NCBI RefSeq assembly: GCF_017303215.1
Contig: NZ_JAEMWU010000001.1
Location: forward strand, 186,001-250,000
Reading direction: 5' to 3'
DNA length: 64,000 nucleotides
Origin: Microbacterium esteraromaticum
Lineage (GTDB): Bacteria > Actinomycetota > Actinomycetes > Actinomycetales > Microbacteriaceae
The notes under the pieces were generated by a model, which worked only from the letters and a program-made list of their open reading frames with translations, did not search any database and had not been told where the DNA came from. This document shows positions 31,665 to 39,759 of this stretch, piece by piece. The first letter of the stretch is position 1. The number at the start of each line of letters is the position of its first letter. Both the position numbers and the translations under genes were made by a program.

Positions 31665-33812
31665 TCAGGACTGGCTGGTGAGCACCAGGCCGGCACCGTC
31701 GGCCGCGACGTCGACGCGCACGGTGTCGCCATCGTGCACGTTGCCCGACAGCAGCGCCGTCGCAAGCCGGTTCTGCACCTCAGTCTGGATGAGACGGCGC
31801 AGCGGGCGTGCACCGAACACCGGGTCGTAGCCGCGCTCGGCGAGCCAGGCGCGGGCATCCGGGGTGACGGCCAGAGTGAGCCGGCGATCCGCCAGCCGAC
31901 GCTGCAGCTGATCCACCGACAGCTCGACGATCTGCGCCAGGTCGTCCTCGCTCAGCGCCTGGAACATCACGATGTCATCGAGTCGGTTCAGGAACTCGGG
32001 GCGGAACGACTGCCGCACCAGCGCCATCACCTGCTCGCGCTTCTGCTCGGTCGACATGATCGGGTCGATCAGGATCGGCGAGCCGATGTTGCTCGTCAGG
32101 ATCAGAATCACGTTCGAGAAGTCGACCGTGCGCCCCTGACCGTCGGTCAGGCGACCGTCGTCGAGTACCTGCAGCAATACGTCGAACACCTCGGGGTGCG
32201 CCTTCTCGACCTCGTCGAGCAACACCACAGAGTACGGACGACGACGAACGGCCTCGGTCAGCTGCCCGCCCTGCTCGTAGCCGATGTACCCGGGAGGGGC
32301 ACCCACCAGACGCGAGACCGAGTGCTTCTCGCCGTACTCGCTCATGTCGATGCGCACCATGGCGTGCTCGTCGTCGAAGAGGAACTCGGCGAGTGCCTTG
32401 GCCAACTCGGTCTTGCCGACGCCGGTCGGGCCGAGGAACAGGAACGATCCGGTCGGACGACCGGGATCGCTGATCCCCGCGCGCGAGCGACGCACAGCAT
32501 CCGATACCGCCGTGACGGCGTCCTTCTGTCCGATCAGCCGCTTGCCCAGCTCGTTCTCGAGGTGCAGCAGCTTCTCGCTCTCACCCTGCAGGAGGCGCCC
32601 GACGGGGATGCCCGTCCACGCCGCGATCACCGCGGCGATGTCTTCGTCGCTGACCTGCTCGTTGACCATGCGACCCTCGCTGGAGACGGCGGCCTCGGCC
32701 TGCTCGGCCTCGGCGATCTCGGCCTGCAGGCGCTTGATCGTCTCGTACTCGAGCTTGGATGCCCGGGTGTAGTCGGCATCACGCATGGCGAGATCACGCT
32801 GGGTGATGGCATCGTCGAGCTTCTTCTTGAGCTCACCGACCCGGTTGAGCCCCTGGCGCTCGCGGGCCCAGCGCTCTTCGAGACCGGCGAGTTCATGCTC
32901 GAGACCGGTGAGCTGCTCGCGCAGCGCGGCAAGACGCTCCTTCGACGCGGCGTCCTTCTCGCGCTTGAGCGCGAGCTCTTCGAGCCGCATCCGATCGACC
33001 TGGCGCTTGAGCTCGTCGATCTCGACCGGCGACGAGTCGATCTCCATCTTCAGGCGCGACATGGCCTCGTCGACGAGGTCGATGGCCTTGTCGGGCAACT
33101 GCCGGCTGGGCAGATAGCGGTTCGAGAGCGAGGCCGCCGCGACGAGTGCGCTGTCCGAGATCGTCACCCCGTGGTGCGCCTCGTAGCGCCCCTTCAGCCC
33201 GCGCAGGATCGCGACGGTGTCCTCGACCGACGGCTCGCCCACGTACACCTGCTGGAAGCGGCGTTCGAGGGCGGCATCCTTCTCGATGAACTCGCGGTAT
33301 TCGTTGAGCGTCGTCGCACCGATCAGGCGCAGTTCACCGCGGGCGAGCATGGGCTTGAGCATGTTGGATGCCGCCACCGAGCCCTCACCGCCGCCGGCCC
33401 CCATCAGCACGTGCAGCTCGTCGATGAAGGTGATCACCCGACCCTCAGACTCGGTGATCTCCTTCAGAACGCTCTTCAACCGCTCCTCGAACTGCCCGCG
33501 GTACATCGCACCGGCGACGAGCGCCGAGATGTCGAGCGAGATGAGCTCCTTGTCTTTGAGCGACTCGGCCACGTCTCCCGCGACGATCCGCTGAGCGAGC
33601 CCTTCGGCGACGGCGGTCTTGCCGACGCCGGGTTCCCCGATGAGCACGGGGTTGTTCTTGGTGCGCCGGGTGAGCACCTGGCTCACGCGGCGGATCTCGC
33701 TGTCTCGACCGATCACCGGATCGAGCTTGCCCTGACGGGCACGGTCGGTGAGATTGATGCCGAACTGCTCGAGGGCGCTCTGCTGCTCTTCGTTCTGTGC
33801 GGGGTTGACCAT
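31665..33812 (-). CDS. clpB: ClpB-type AAA+ disaggregase lacking the N-terminal domain
   Basis: A 715-aa Hsp100 protein that, with DnaK, resolubilises aggregated proteins. NBD1 begins almost at once (Walker A GEPGVGKT at about 59-66, Walker B FIDELH). A long coiled-coil middle domain (about 300-430) marks it as ClpB rather than ClpC. NBD2 has [14 protein letters not shown]. The usual ~150-residue Clp_N domain is missing; typical ClpB is about 850 aa. ATG 33812 follows AGGAGG at 5 nt. A perfect HAIR operator overlaps the promoter, so it is in the HspR regulon with dnaK. The repeat at 31574 lies past its 3' end. Confidence 0.95.
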   Translation of the reverse strand: MVNPAQNEEQQSALEQFGINLTDRARQGKLDPVIGRDSEIRRVSQVLTRRTKNNPVLIGEPGVGKTAVAEGLAQRIVAGDVAESLKDKELISLDISALVAGAMYRGQFEERLKSVLKEITESEGRVITFIDELHVLMGAGGGEGSVAASNMLKPMLARGELRLIGATTLNEYREFIEKDAALERRFQQVYVGEPSVEDTVAILRGLKGRYEAHHGVTISDSALVAAASLSNRYLPSRQLPDKAIDLVDEAMSRLKMEIDSSPVEIDELKRQVDRMRLEELALKREKDAASKERLAALREQLTGLEHELAGLEERWARERQGLNRVGELKKKLDDAITQRDLAMRDADYTRASKLEYETIKRLQAEIAEAEQAEAAVSSEGRMVNEQVSDEDIAAVIAAWTGIPVGRLLQGESEKLLHLENELGKRLIGQKDAVTAVSDAVRRSRAGISDPGRPTGSFLFLGPTGVGKTELAKALAEFLFDDEHAMVRIDMSEYGEKHSVSRLVGAPPGYIGYEQGGQLTEAVRRRPYSVVLLDEVEKAHPEVFDVLLQVLDDGRLTDGQGRTVDFSNVILILTSNIGSPILIDPIMSTEQKREQVMALVRQSFRPEFLNRLDDIVMFQALSEDDLAQIVELSVDQLQRRLADRRLTLAVTPDARAWLAERGYDPVFGARPLRRLIQTEVQNRLATALLSGNVHDGDTVRVDVAADGAGLVLTSQS

Positions 33813-33840
33813 TCGTTCCTCCTGAGGAGACTCCTTAAAA

Positions 33841-33888
33841 CTTGAGTGGGGTTGACTCAAGTTTACCCGGGCGTGTCGGAATCGGCAA
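33841..33888 (-). promoter_or_regulatory. clpB promoter with perfect HAIR (HspR) operator
   Basis: CTTGAGT-N7-ACTCAAG at 33841-33861 exactly matches the HspR-associated inverted repeat consensus. On the minus strand TTGCCG (33888-33883), a 17-bp spacer and TAAACT (33865-33860) form a housekeeping promoter. The operator overlaps the -10 box, so HspR binding would block initiation until heat shock. Confidence 0.9.
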
Positions 33889-33905
33889 CCGAAGCCGGCC
33901 CGCCG

Positions 33906-35108
33906 TCACAGCCCGTCGGCGATGGCATCCCAGATCGCGTCGGCGACCACGCGCTTCGTGCCAGAGGCCGTCGCCAGCACCTCACCCTCGTCGCCGATGA
34001 CGTGCACCGCGTTCTCGGCCGTCTCGAAGCCCCGCTGCCACCCGACCTCGTTGACCACGAGCAGGTCGGCCCCCTTGCGCTCACGCTTGCGGCGCGCACG
34101 GGCGAGCAGTTCTTCGTCGTCGCGCGGGGTCTCGGCGGCGAAGGCGACCACGAGCTGCCCGGGTCGGCGGCGGGCGGCGAGCCCGGCGACGATGTCCTCG
34201 GTCTCGACCAGTTCGATGCGTTCGAGGCCGCCGGACTCCTTGGTGAGCTTGCCCGCCGACACCTCGGCCGGGCGGTAGTCGGCGACCGCTGCAGCCATGA
34301 CGATCACCGCGGCGTCATCTGAGACCGCGCGCATGAGCGCCGCGAGCTCGGCCGCCGTACCGACGTGCTCGGTGCGGATGAGCGGATGCTGCGCGGCATC
34401 CGCCAGCACGGACGCATCGATGTTCGCGGCCGCAAGCACCACTTCGGCGCCGCGGTCGGCGGCGGCGAGCGCGAGGGCGACCCCCTGCCGCCCGCTGGAA
34501 CGATTGCCCAGGTACCGCACCGGGTCCAGCGGCTCTCGCGTGCCCCCTGCCGAGACGACGACGCGCAGCCCGTCGAGGTCGCGGTCGCCGATCAGCGCGA
34601 GGGCCCGTTCGATGATGTGCTCGGGTTCCAGCATCCGCCCCGGTCCGGAGTCGCCGCCGGTGAGTTCGCCGTCGTCGGGGCCGAGGATCGCGACACCGCG
34701 TGAGCGCAGGGTGGCGATGTTCGCCTGCGTCGCCGGATGCTGCCACATCTCGGTGTGCATCGCCGGGGCGACGGCGACCGGGGCCGTCGTCGCGAGCAGC
34801 GTGGTGCCGACCAGGTCGTCGGCGAGGCCCGCCGCCATCTTGGCGATCGTGTTCGCGGTGGCCGGTGCGACGATCACCAGGTCGGCGGCTTGTCCGAGCG
34901 CGACGTGTCGCACGCGGGCGACGTCCTCGTGCACGCTCGTGGTGACCTGGTTGCGGCTGATCGCCTCCCAGGTGGGCAGGCCGACGAACCGCAGCGCGTC
35001 TTCGGTGGGCACGACGGTCACCTCGTGGCCGGCCTTGATCAGCAGGCGCACCAGGTGCACCGTCTTATACGCGGCGATGCCGCCCGTGACTGCGACAACG
35101 ATGTTCAC
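33906..35108 (-). CDS. coaBC: Bifunctional phosphopantothenoylcysteine decarboxylase/phosphopantothenate-cysteine ligase
   Basis: A 400-aa fusion catalysing two steps of coenzyme A synthesis. The N-terminal FMN-dependent CoaC domain has VVAVTGGIAAYKT, a catalytic His in ARVRHVALG and APATANTIAKMAAGLADDL. The C-terminal CTP-dependent CoaB domain has SAGGTREPLDPVRYLGNRSSGRQG, AAAVADYRP and SAGKLTK. The E. coli lid ACGDIGPGRM reads LTGGDSGPGRM here, so the Cys position is not kept. GTG 35108 is 7 nt after CAGAAT, a slightly weak -10. Upstream lies a hairpin repeat and the divergent NRDE gene. Confidence 0.95.
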   Translation of the reverse strand: MNIVVAVTGGIAAYKTVHLVRLLIKAGHEVTVVPTEDALRFVGLPTWEAISRNQVTTSVHEDVARVRHVALGQAADLVIVAPATANTIAKMAAGLADDLVGTTLLATTAPVAVAPAMHTEMWQHPATQANIATLRSRGVAILGPDDGELTGGDSGPGRMLEPEHIIERALALIGDRDLDGLRVVVSAGGTREPLDPVRYLGNRSSGRQGVALALAAADRGAEVVLAAANIDASVLADAAQHPLIRTEHVGTAAELAALMRAVSDDAAVIVMAAAVADYRPAEVSAGKLTKESGGLERIELVETEDIVAGLAARRRPGQLVVAFAAETPRDDEELLARARRKRERKGADLLVVNEVGWQRGFETAENAVHVIGDEGEVLATASGTKRVVADAIWDAIADGL

Positions 35109-35195
35109 GCCTCCGATTCTGCCCCACCCGCGCCGGCCGGGCATCCACGTCCGCTCGGCACCGCTGCACCCGACGGTCATACCGGCATCGCGTTC

Positions 35196-35273
35196 GCAAC
35201 TCCGGAGAAACTTGCCGCTTGGGCCCGTTGCGGGCCTGTTGAGACCCGCACGCGGCAGATTCTCCGGAGTTGT
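35196..35273. repeat. Inverted repeat with ~21-bp arms between divergent genes
   Basis: CAACTCCGGAGAAACTTGCC (from 35197) and GCGGCAGATTCTCCGGAGTT (from 35252) pair with one indel and one mismatch, with a loop of about 33 nt containing GGGCCCG. It is placed between the divergent coaBC and NRDE genes, so it is not a terminator. The GGAGAAAC-TTGC motif resembles the hairpin arms at 47944-48004. Confidence 0.65.
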
Positions 35274-35315
35274 GTACAGTCGGCCGGCGCACCGGGCGCC
35301 CATAGACTCGAGCTC

Positions 35316-36014
35316 ATGTGCACCGTGGTGATCGACGTCGAGCCGGGGCAGGCGCGGTTGCTGGCCGTGCGCGATGAGGATCCGCAGCGGGATTGGGACG
35401 ATCTGGGCACCTGGTGGCCCGAGCACTACCCGGGTGTGATCGGCATCCGCGATCGCCGTGCCGGTGGCGCGTGGTTGGCGTTCGACCCGACGACGCGGCG
35501 CCTGGCCGTACTGCTCAACCGGGCCGACCTCGTCGACCTGCCCGAGAGCGACCTGCGCTCGCGCGGCGGACTGGTGCTCGAGTCGGTCGCGGGCCGTTCG
35601 CCCGCCGCACCGGTGCGCACGCACGGATTCAACCTGCTCGAGGTGACGCCAGAGCACTCCCGCGTGCTCACCTGGGACGGCGCCGCGCTGCGCGAGACGC
35701 CGGTCGCACCCGGCGTGCACATGATCGCGCACGACGATCTCGACGACGAGGCGACGGCGCGGATCTCAGCGTGGCTGCCCCGATTCCGCGCCGAGGCGCG
35801 ACAGACGGCGGATGCCACGGACTGGGCCTCTCATTGGGCCGGCCTGCTCGCCGATACGACGACGCTCGACCCGACCGATGACCGGGCGATCGTCCGCGAT
35901 AACCGCGTACACGGCTATCCGACGTTGTCGCTGCTGTATTGCACGGCCGAGATCGGGGCGGGCGGCGCGGCTGTCGACTCGCACGTGCTGCCCACACCCG
36001 GCCACTGGCACTGA
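35316..36014 (+). CDS. NRDE/TANGO2 family protein
   Basis: A 232-aa protein of the NRDE (transport and Golgi organisation 2) family, identified by the start MCTVVIDVEPGQARLLAVRDED, the equivalent of the MCTL...ANRDE signature with a Cys at position 2. An N-terminal-nucleophile hydrolase relationship has been proposed for the family; the bacterial role is not established. TAGACT lies exactly 7 nt before ATG 35316, a leaderless arrangement, and the long in-frame extension upstream is antisense to coaBC and can be discarded. It is convergent with the SulP gene. Confidence 0.82.
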   Translation: MCTVVIDVEPGQARLLAVRDEDPQRDWDDLGTWWPEHYPGVIGIRDRRAGGAWLAFDPTTRRLAVLLNRADLVDLPESDLRSRGGLVLESVAGRSPAAPVRTHGFNLLEVTPEHSRVLTWDGAALRETPVAPGVHMIAHDDLDDEATARISAWLPRFRAEARQTADATDWASHWAGLLADTTTLDPTDDRAIVRDNRVHGYPTLSLLYCTAEIGAGGAAVDSHVLPTPGHWH

Positions 36015-36019
36015 TCCGC

Positions 36020-36066
36020 AGCACCACGAGCCGGCCAGCACCACGAGCCGGCCAGCACCACGAGCC
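36020..36066 (+). repeat. Three tandem copies of a 17-bp unit
   Basis: AGCACCACGAGCCGGCC occurs at 36020-36036 and 36037-36053, and a partial third copy ending in CACGAGCC follows at 36054-36066. It starts 5 bp after the NRDE stop and fills part of the 95-bp gap before the convergent SulP stop. It looks like slippage expansion; no function is visible. Confidence 0.65.
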
Positions 36067-36109
36067 AACCGCCCCGCGCCCACCCAAAGCCCACCGACCC
36101 CAGGTCGCC

Positions 36110-37732
36110 TCAGTCGCGCGCGGCGGCCTCCACGCTGTCGAAGACCCGCCCCTGCTCCTCCAGTCCGGCGAACCAGTCACCGCGGCGAGCCACCTCGGCG
36201 GCTCCGTCCGGAACGGCAGCCAGGCGCAGCTCGACGCCCGCCCCAGCCAGCTCGTCATCGAGCTCTCGCAGCGCGTCGAGCACGGTCACCGAGAGGGCGC
36301 GCTGCTGCGCCGCGTCGAGCACGAGCACGCGCAGCCCCGGCACGGCGGTGGCCGCATCGAGCACCGCGGACTCGTACGACAGCGCATTGGCTGTGTAGAG
36401 CGGTCCGTGCAGGTGCACGGTCAGCACACCGCCGCGGGGCTCATCGACCGCCAGCCGCACCTTGTTCAGCTCGCGCAGCACCACGACGAACGTGCCGATG
36501 ACTCCGACGGCGACGGCCACGAGCAGCCCCGCGGTCAGTCCCACGGCGGTCGTCACCGCGGCAACCCAGAAGTCCGACCGGTTCAGCCGCCAGAGGCCGA
36601 CCAGGCCGCGCACGTCAATCAGAGCGGCGACGGCGACGAAAACCAGCGCGGCGAGCACGGCCTGCGGCATGAGGCTGAGCACCGGCCCGAGAAACAGCGC
36701 GACGATCACCGCCATCGCGACCGTCACGAGGGCGGCCAGCTGCGAACGCGCACCGGCGGCTCGGTTCACCGCGCTCTGCGAGAACCCTCCCGCGGCGGGC
36801 AGCACCTGGAAGAACGCACCGACAGCATTGACCGCTCCGGCGGCGAACAGCTCGCGATTGCTCTCGATGGGCGGTTCGCCGGGGCGGCGGATGCTGCGCG
36901 CCACGGCACTGGATTCGAGGAACACCATCACAGCGATCGCAAACGCCCCGGGCACGAGCCCCGCCGCGTGTGCGAACGACGGAAGCTCGAACGGCGGCAG
37001 ACCCTGCGGCACCGGATCGATCAACGCGACCCCGGCCTCGCGCAGCCCACTGAAGGCCATCAACGCGATGCCGACCGCGACGAGCACGAGCGGGCCCGGC
37101 ACCTTCGGCGCGAAGCGCTTGAGCACCAGCAGCGCGATCACCGACCCGACCGACAGCAGCACGGTCGCTGTATTCGCGTCGGGCAGTGCCCGGATCGCGG
37201 CGAGGATCGCTCGGAGGAACCCTTCTGCCGACGGCTCGATGTTCTCGCCCAGCAGCTTGGGCAGCTGACCGATGGCGACGGTGGCCCCGACCCCGATCTG
37301 CACACCGAGGATGGTTGGCTTCGAGATGTACTCGACCAGACCGCCCAGTTTCAGCAACCGCGCCAGCAACAGGATCACCCCGACGATCAGCGTCAGTGCC
37401 ATCAGGTCGGGGATCGGGTTCTCGGCATCGGCGGCGACGCCGGCCGTGAGCAGCGTCGTGGCGCTGAGCGTCGCGATGGTCGAGGTCGTCGACACGCTCA
37501 TCGCGCGCGATCCGCCCAGCAGGGCGTACACGAGCATCGGCACCATGCAGGTGTACAGGCCGATCTGCACCGGCAGGTTCGCGATGGTCGCGTACGCCAT
37601 CGCCTGGGGGATCACGACGGCGCCAGCCGACAGTCCGGCCACGATATCGGGACCGATCCACTCGCGCCGATATCCGCGCAGGGTGGGCGCGAGCCAGCTC
37701 AGCGCGGCAGGCCCGGAGGCCGGAGTGCTCAT
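36110..37732 (-). CDS. SulP family anion (sulfate) permease with STAS domain
   Basis: A 540-aa SLC26/SulP transporter. The N-terminal ~400 residues contain 10-12 membrane segments with the family signature DIVAGLSAGAVVIPQAMAYATIANLPVQIGLYTCMVP. Residues ~420-530 form a cytoplasmic STAS domain (VHLHGPLYTANALSYESAVLDAA...VLDAAQQRALSVTVLDALREL). SulP proteins usually take up sulfate or bicarbonate. Its ATG overlaps the stop of the HAD gene by 4 bp, so they are translationally coupled. The divergent sulfatase and maturase genes next door make sulfate the most likely substrate. Confidence 0.92.
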   Translation of the reverse strand: MSTPASGPAALSWLAPTLRGYRREWIGPDIVAGLSAGAVVIPQAMAYATIANLPVQIGLYTCMVPMLVYALLGGSRAMSVSTTSTIATLSATTLLTAGVAADAENPIPDLMALTLIVGVILLLARLLKLGGLVEYISKPTILGVQIGVGATVAIGQLPKLLGENIEPSAEGFLRAILAAIRALPDANTATVLLSVGSVIALLVLKRFAPKVPGPLVLVAVGIALMAFSGLREAGVALIDPVPQGLPPFELPSFAHAAGLVPGAFAIAVMVFLESSAVARSIRRPGEPPIESNRELFAAGAVNAVGAFFQVLPAAGGFSQSAVNRAAGARSQLAALVTVAMAVIVALFLGPVLSLMPQAVLAALVFVAVAALIDVRGLVGLWRLNRSDFWVAAVTTAVGLTAGLLVAVAVGVIGTFVVVLRELNKVRLAVDEPRGGVLTVHLHGPLYTANALSYESAVLDAATAVPGLRVLVLDAAQQRALSVTVLDALRELDDELAGAGVELRLAAVPDGAAEVARRGDWFAGLEEQGRVFDSVEAAARD

Positions 37733-38661
37733 CCCTCACCCTGTGCGGGGAACACCTGCGACCAGTCGTCGGCGACGCTGATCACGGTGATGTCGTCGGC
37801 GGCGAGCGCCTGCTCGGCGCCCTTGTCGTACGGGGTGTCGCCGCGACCCGAGTGATCGTCGTGGTGCACCAGCAGCGCCAGTCCGCGCCGCGCCGTACCG
37901 TCGCCGACCGCGAACTGCAGCATGGGCAGGTCACCGTTCGCGTTGCCGGCGGCCAGCAGCGGGCGCCGTCCGGTGCGGCTCCAGATGCGCACCGGTTTGA
38001 TGTGCCCGTCGTCGAGGTAGTCCAGGTTCGCCGAGTAGCGCACGGTGCGCGCCTCGGCGTCGTAGGTGAGGCCGTAGGCCGATCCGATGACTCGCTCCGG
38101 GGGGATGCCGTAGTACTCCTGCGTGATGCTGCGCATGAAGTCGCGTTCGCCGCCCGAGACGATGTAGCAGCTGAATCCGTGGTGCTCCAGATAGCGCAGC
38201 AGTTCGCGCATGGGCCGGTAGACGGCCCCCGAGAACGGGGTGCCGAGGGTGGGGTGGGTCGCGGTGCGGAAGAACTCCGCGACGGATGCCGCATACTCGG
38301 CCACCGGCATGCCGTCGGTCAGCCCGACCAGGGCTCCCAGCAGCACCTTCAGGTCGCTGTCGTCGCCGGCGTAGTGCTTCTCGACGGCGGCGCCGAGCCA
38401 TCCGAGATCCCCGGTCGCGACGGCTCGGTATGGTTGCCGCTCAGCGAGCGAGGGGTCGCGTTTCAGCTCGGCGGCCCACTGCCCGATGATGTAGTCGAGC
38501 TGGATGATGACCGGCTTCTCGGACCACAGCGTGCCGTCGTTGTCGAACACGGCGATGCGCTCCTCGACCGGCACGGCGTCCGGGCCCGAGCTGACCGATT
38601 CGACGAAGTCGACGATCTTCTGACGGGTGACGGTGTCGTTCCATGAGGGCAGATGGGTCAT
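37729..38661 (-). CDS. HAD-superfamily hydrolase (phosphoserine phosphatase-like)
   Basis: A 310-aa HAD hydrolase. Motif I is RIAVFDNDGTLWSEKP (nucleophile Asp), motif II lies in CYIVSGGERDFM, motif III includes the Lys of GHIKPVRIW, and motif IV is AAGNANGDLPMLQFA. The layout with an alpha-helical cap resembles PSP-like HADs seen beside sulfatase genes in other bacteria. ATG 38661 (MTHLPSWND) is preceded by GGAGGAG. It is the first gene of an operon with SulP and is divergent from the formylglycine-generating enzyme gene, 74 bp away. The substrate is unknown. Confidence 0.85.
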   Translation of the reverse strand: MTHLPSWNDTVTRQKIVDFVESVSSGPDAVPVEERIAVFDNDGTLWSEKPVIIQLDYIIGQWAAELKRDPSLAERQPYRAVATGDLGWLGAAVEKHYAGDDSDLKVLLGALVGLTDGMPVAEYAASVAEFFRTATHPTLGTPFSGAVYRPMRELLRYLEHHGFSCYIVSGGERDFMRSITQEYYGIPPERVIGSAYGLTYDAEARTVRYSANLDYLDDGHIKPVRIWSRTGRRPLLAAGNANGDLPMLQFAVGDGTARRGLALLVHHDDHSGRGDTPYDKGAEQALAADDITVISVADDWSQVFPAQGEG

Positions 38662-38735
38662 GACGGCTCCTCCGGTCGTGTCTCTTGTGCATCCTGTCAG
38701 GCGCGGCGGCCGCGCGCGAGCATTACGGTGGTGAC

Positions 38736-39647
38736 ATGGCCGATGACTCACGTGAGATGGTGCTGATCCCGGCGGGCTCGTTCCGCATGGGGTCGGAGGA
38801 GTTCTATCCGGATGAGCGTCCGGTGCACGTGCGTGAGGTCGCGGCGTTCCGCATCGACCGCTTCGCGGTCACGAATGCCGACTACGCGCGCTTCGTCGAC
38901 GAGACGGGTTACGTGACGGTCGCCGAGCGCCCCCTCGATCCCGCCCTGTACGCGGGGGTTGCGGCCGAGGACCGTGTGCCGGGCGCCATGGTGTTCACCC
39001 CGACGAAGGGGCCGGTCGACCTGCGCGACTGGCGCAATTGGTGGCGGTGGCAGCCCGGAGCGCACTGGCGTGCCCCGTTCGGTCCCGGCTCATCGATCGA
39101 GCGCCGCGCCGACCACCCGGTGGTGCACGTTGCGTTCGAGGATGCCACGGCCTATGCGACCTGGGCGGGCAAGCGTCTGCCCACCGAGGCCGAGCACGAG
39201 TACGCCGCCCGCGGGGGTGAGGACGGCGCCCGCTTCGCGTGGGGGCCCGATCCGTACCCGGGCGGACGTGCCCTGGCCAACTCGTGGCTGGGTCGCTTTC
39301 CGTACGACAGCCGAGGCGTCGGTGGCACCGCGCCGGTGGGCTCCTATCCCGAGAACGGCTACGGCCTGTTCGACATGATCGGCAACACGTGGGAGTGGAC
39401 CAGCGACTACTACACGCCCCGCCACATCGTGCCCACCGACCGCCCCGTCGATGCCGGCAAGCGCCAGAATCTTCTCGCCGCGGGCAGCAAGGGAGAGGGT
39501 GAGCAGATCCCCCGACGGGTGCTCAAGGGCGGGTCGTTCCTGTGCTCTCCGGACTACTGCCTGCGGTTCCGTCCCGCGGCACGCTCACCACAGGCGGAGG
39601 ACACCGGCATGTCGCATGTCGGGTTCCGACTGGCATCCGATCTCTGA
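38736..39647 (+). CDS. Formylglycine-generating enzyme (sulfatase maturase)
   Basis: A 303-aa FGE/SUMF1-family protein that oxidises the active-site Cys of type I sulfatases to formylglycine using O2 and copper. The N-terminal VLIPAGSFRMGSEEFYPDERP and C-terminal KGGSFLCSPDYCLRFRPAAR are diagnostic. Both copper-binding Cys (C270 and C275, spaced as in human SUMF1) are present, so it should be active, unlike many Cys-less SUMF1 relatives. TACGGT is 6 nt before ATG 38736 (leaderless). The sulfatase with a CSPTR site begins 112 bp downstream and is the obvious client, as with the Rv0711/Rv0712 pair of M. tuberculosis. Confidence 0.93.
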   Translation: MADDSREMVLIPAGSFRMGSEEFYPDERPVHVREVAAFRIDRFAVTNADYARFVDETGYVTVAERPLDPALYAGVAAEDRVPGAMVFTPTKGPVDLRDWRNWWRWQPGAHWRAPFGPGSSIERRADHPVVHVAFEDATAYATWAGKRLPTEAEHEYAARGGEDGARFAWGPDPYPGGRALANSWLGRFPYDSRGVGGTAPVGSYPENGYGLFDMIGNTWEWTSDYYTPRHIVPTDRPVDAGKRQNLLAAGSKGEGEQIPRRVLKGGSFLCSPDYCLRFRPAARSPQAEDTGMSHVGFRLASDL

Positions 39648-39759
39648 TCCCGGCGAGCGTCACCCGCCCCGGGTGACGCCCCTCCCCCGCTTCGCCCCCC
39701 TCTGACTAGCGTGATCCCCACGATGCGCGCGCTCCTGCGCGCCGTTCGAAGGGAGCACG

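Noticed and set aside
36020..36066. Possible CRISPR-like array
   Set aside because: The 17-bp units are directly adjacent with no spacers, and no cas genes are present.
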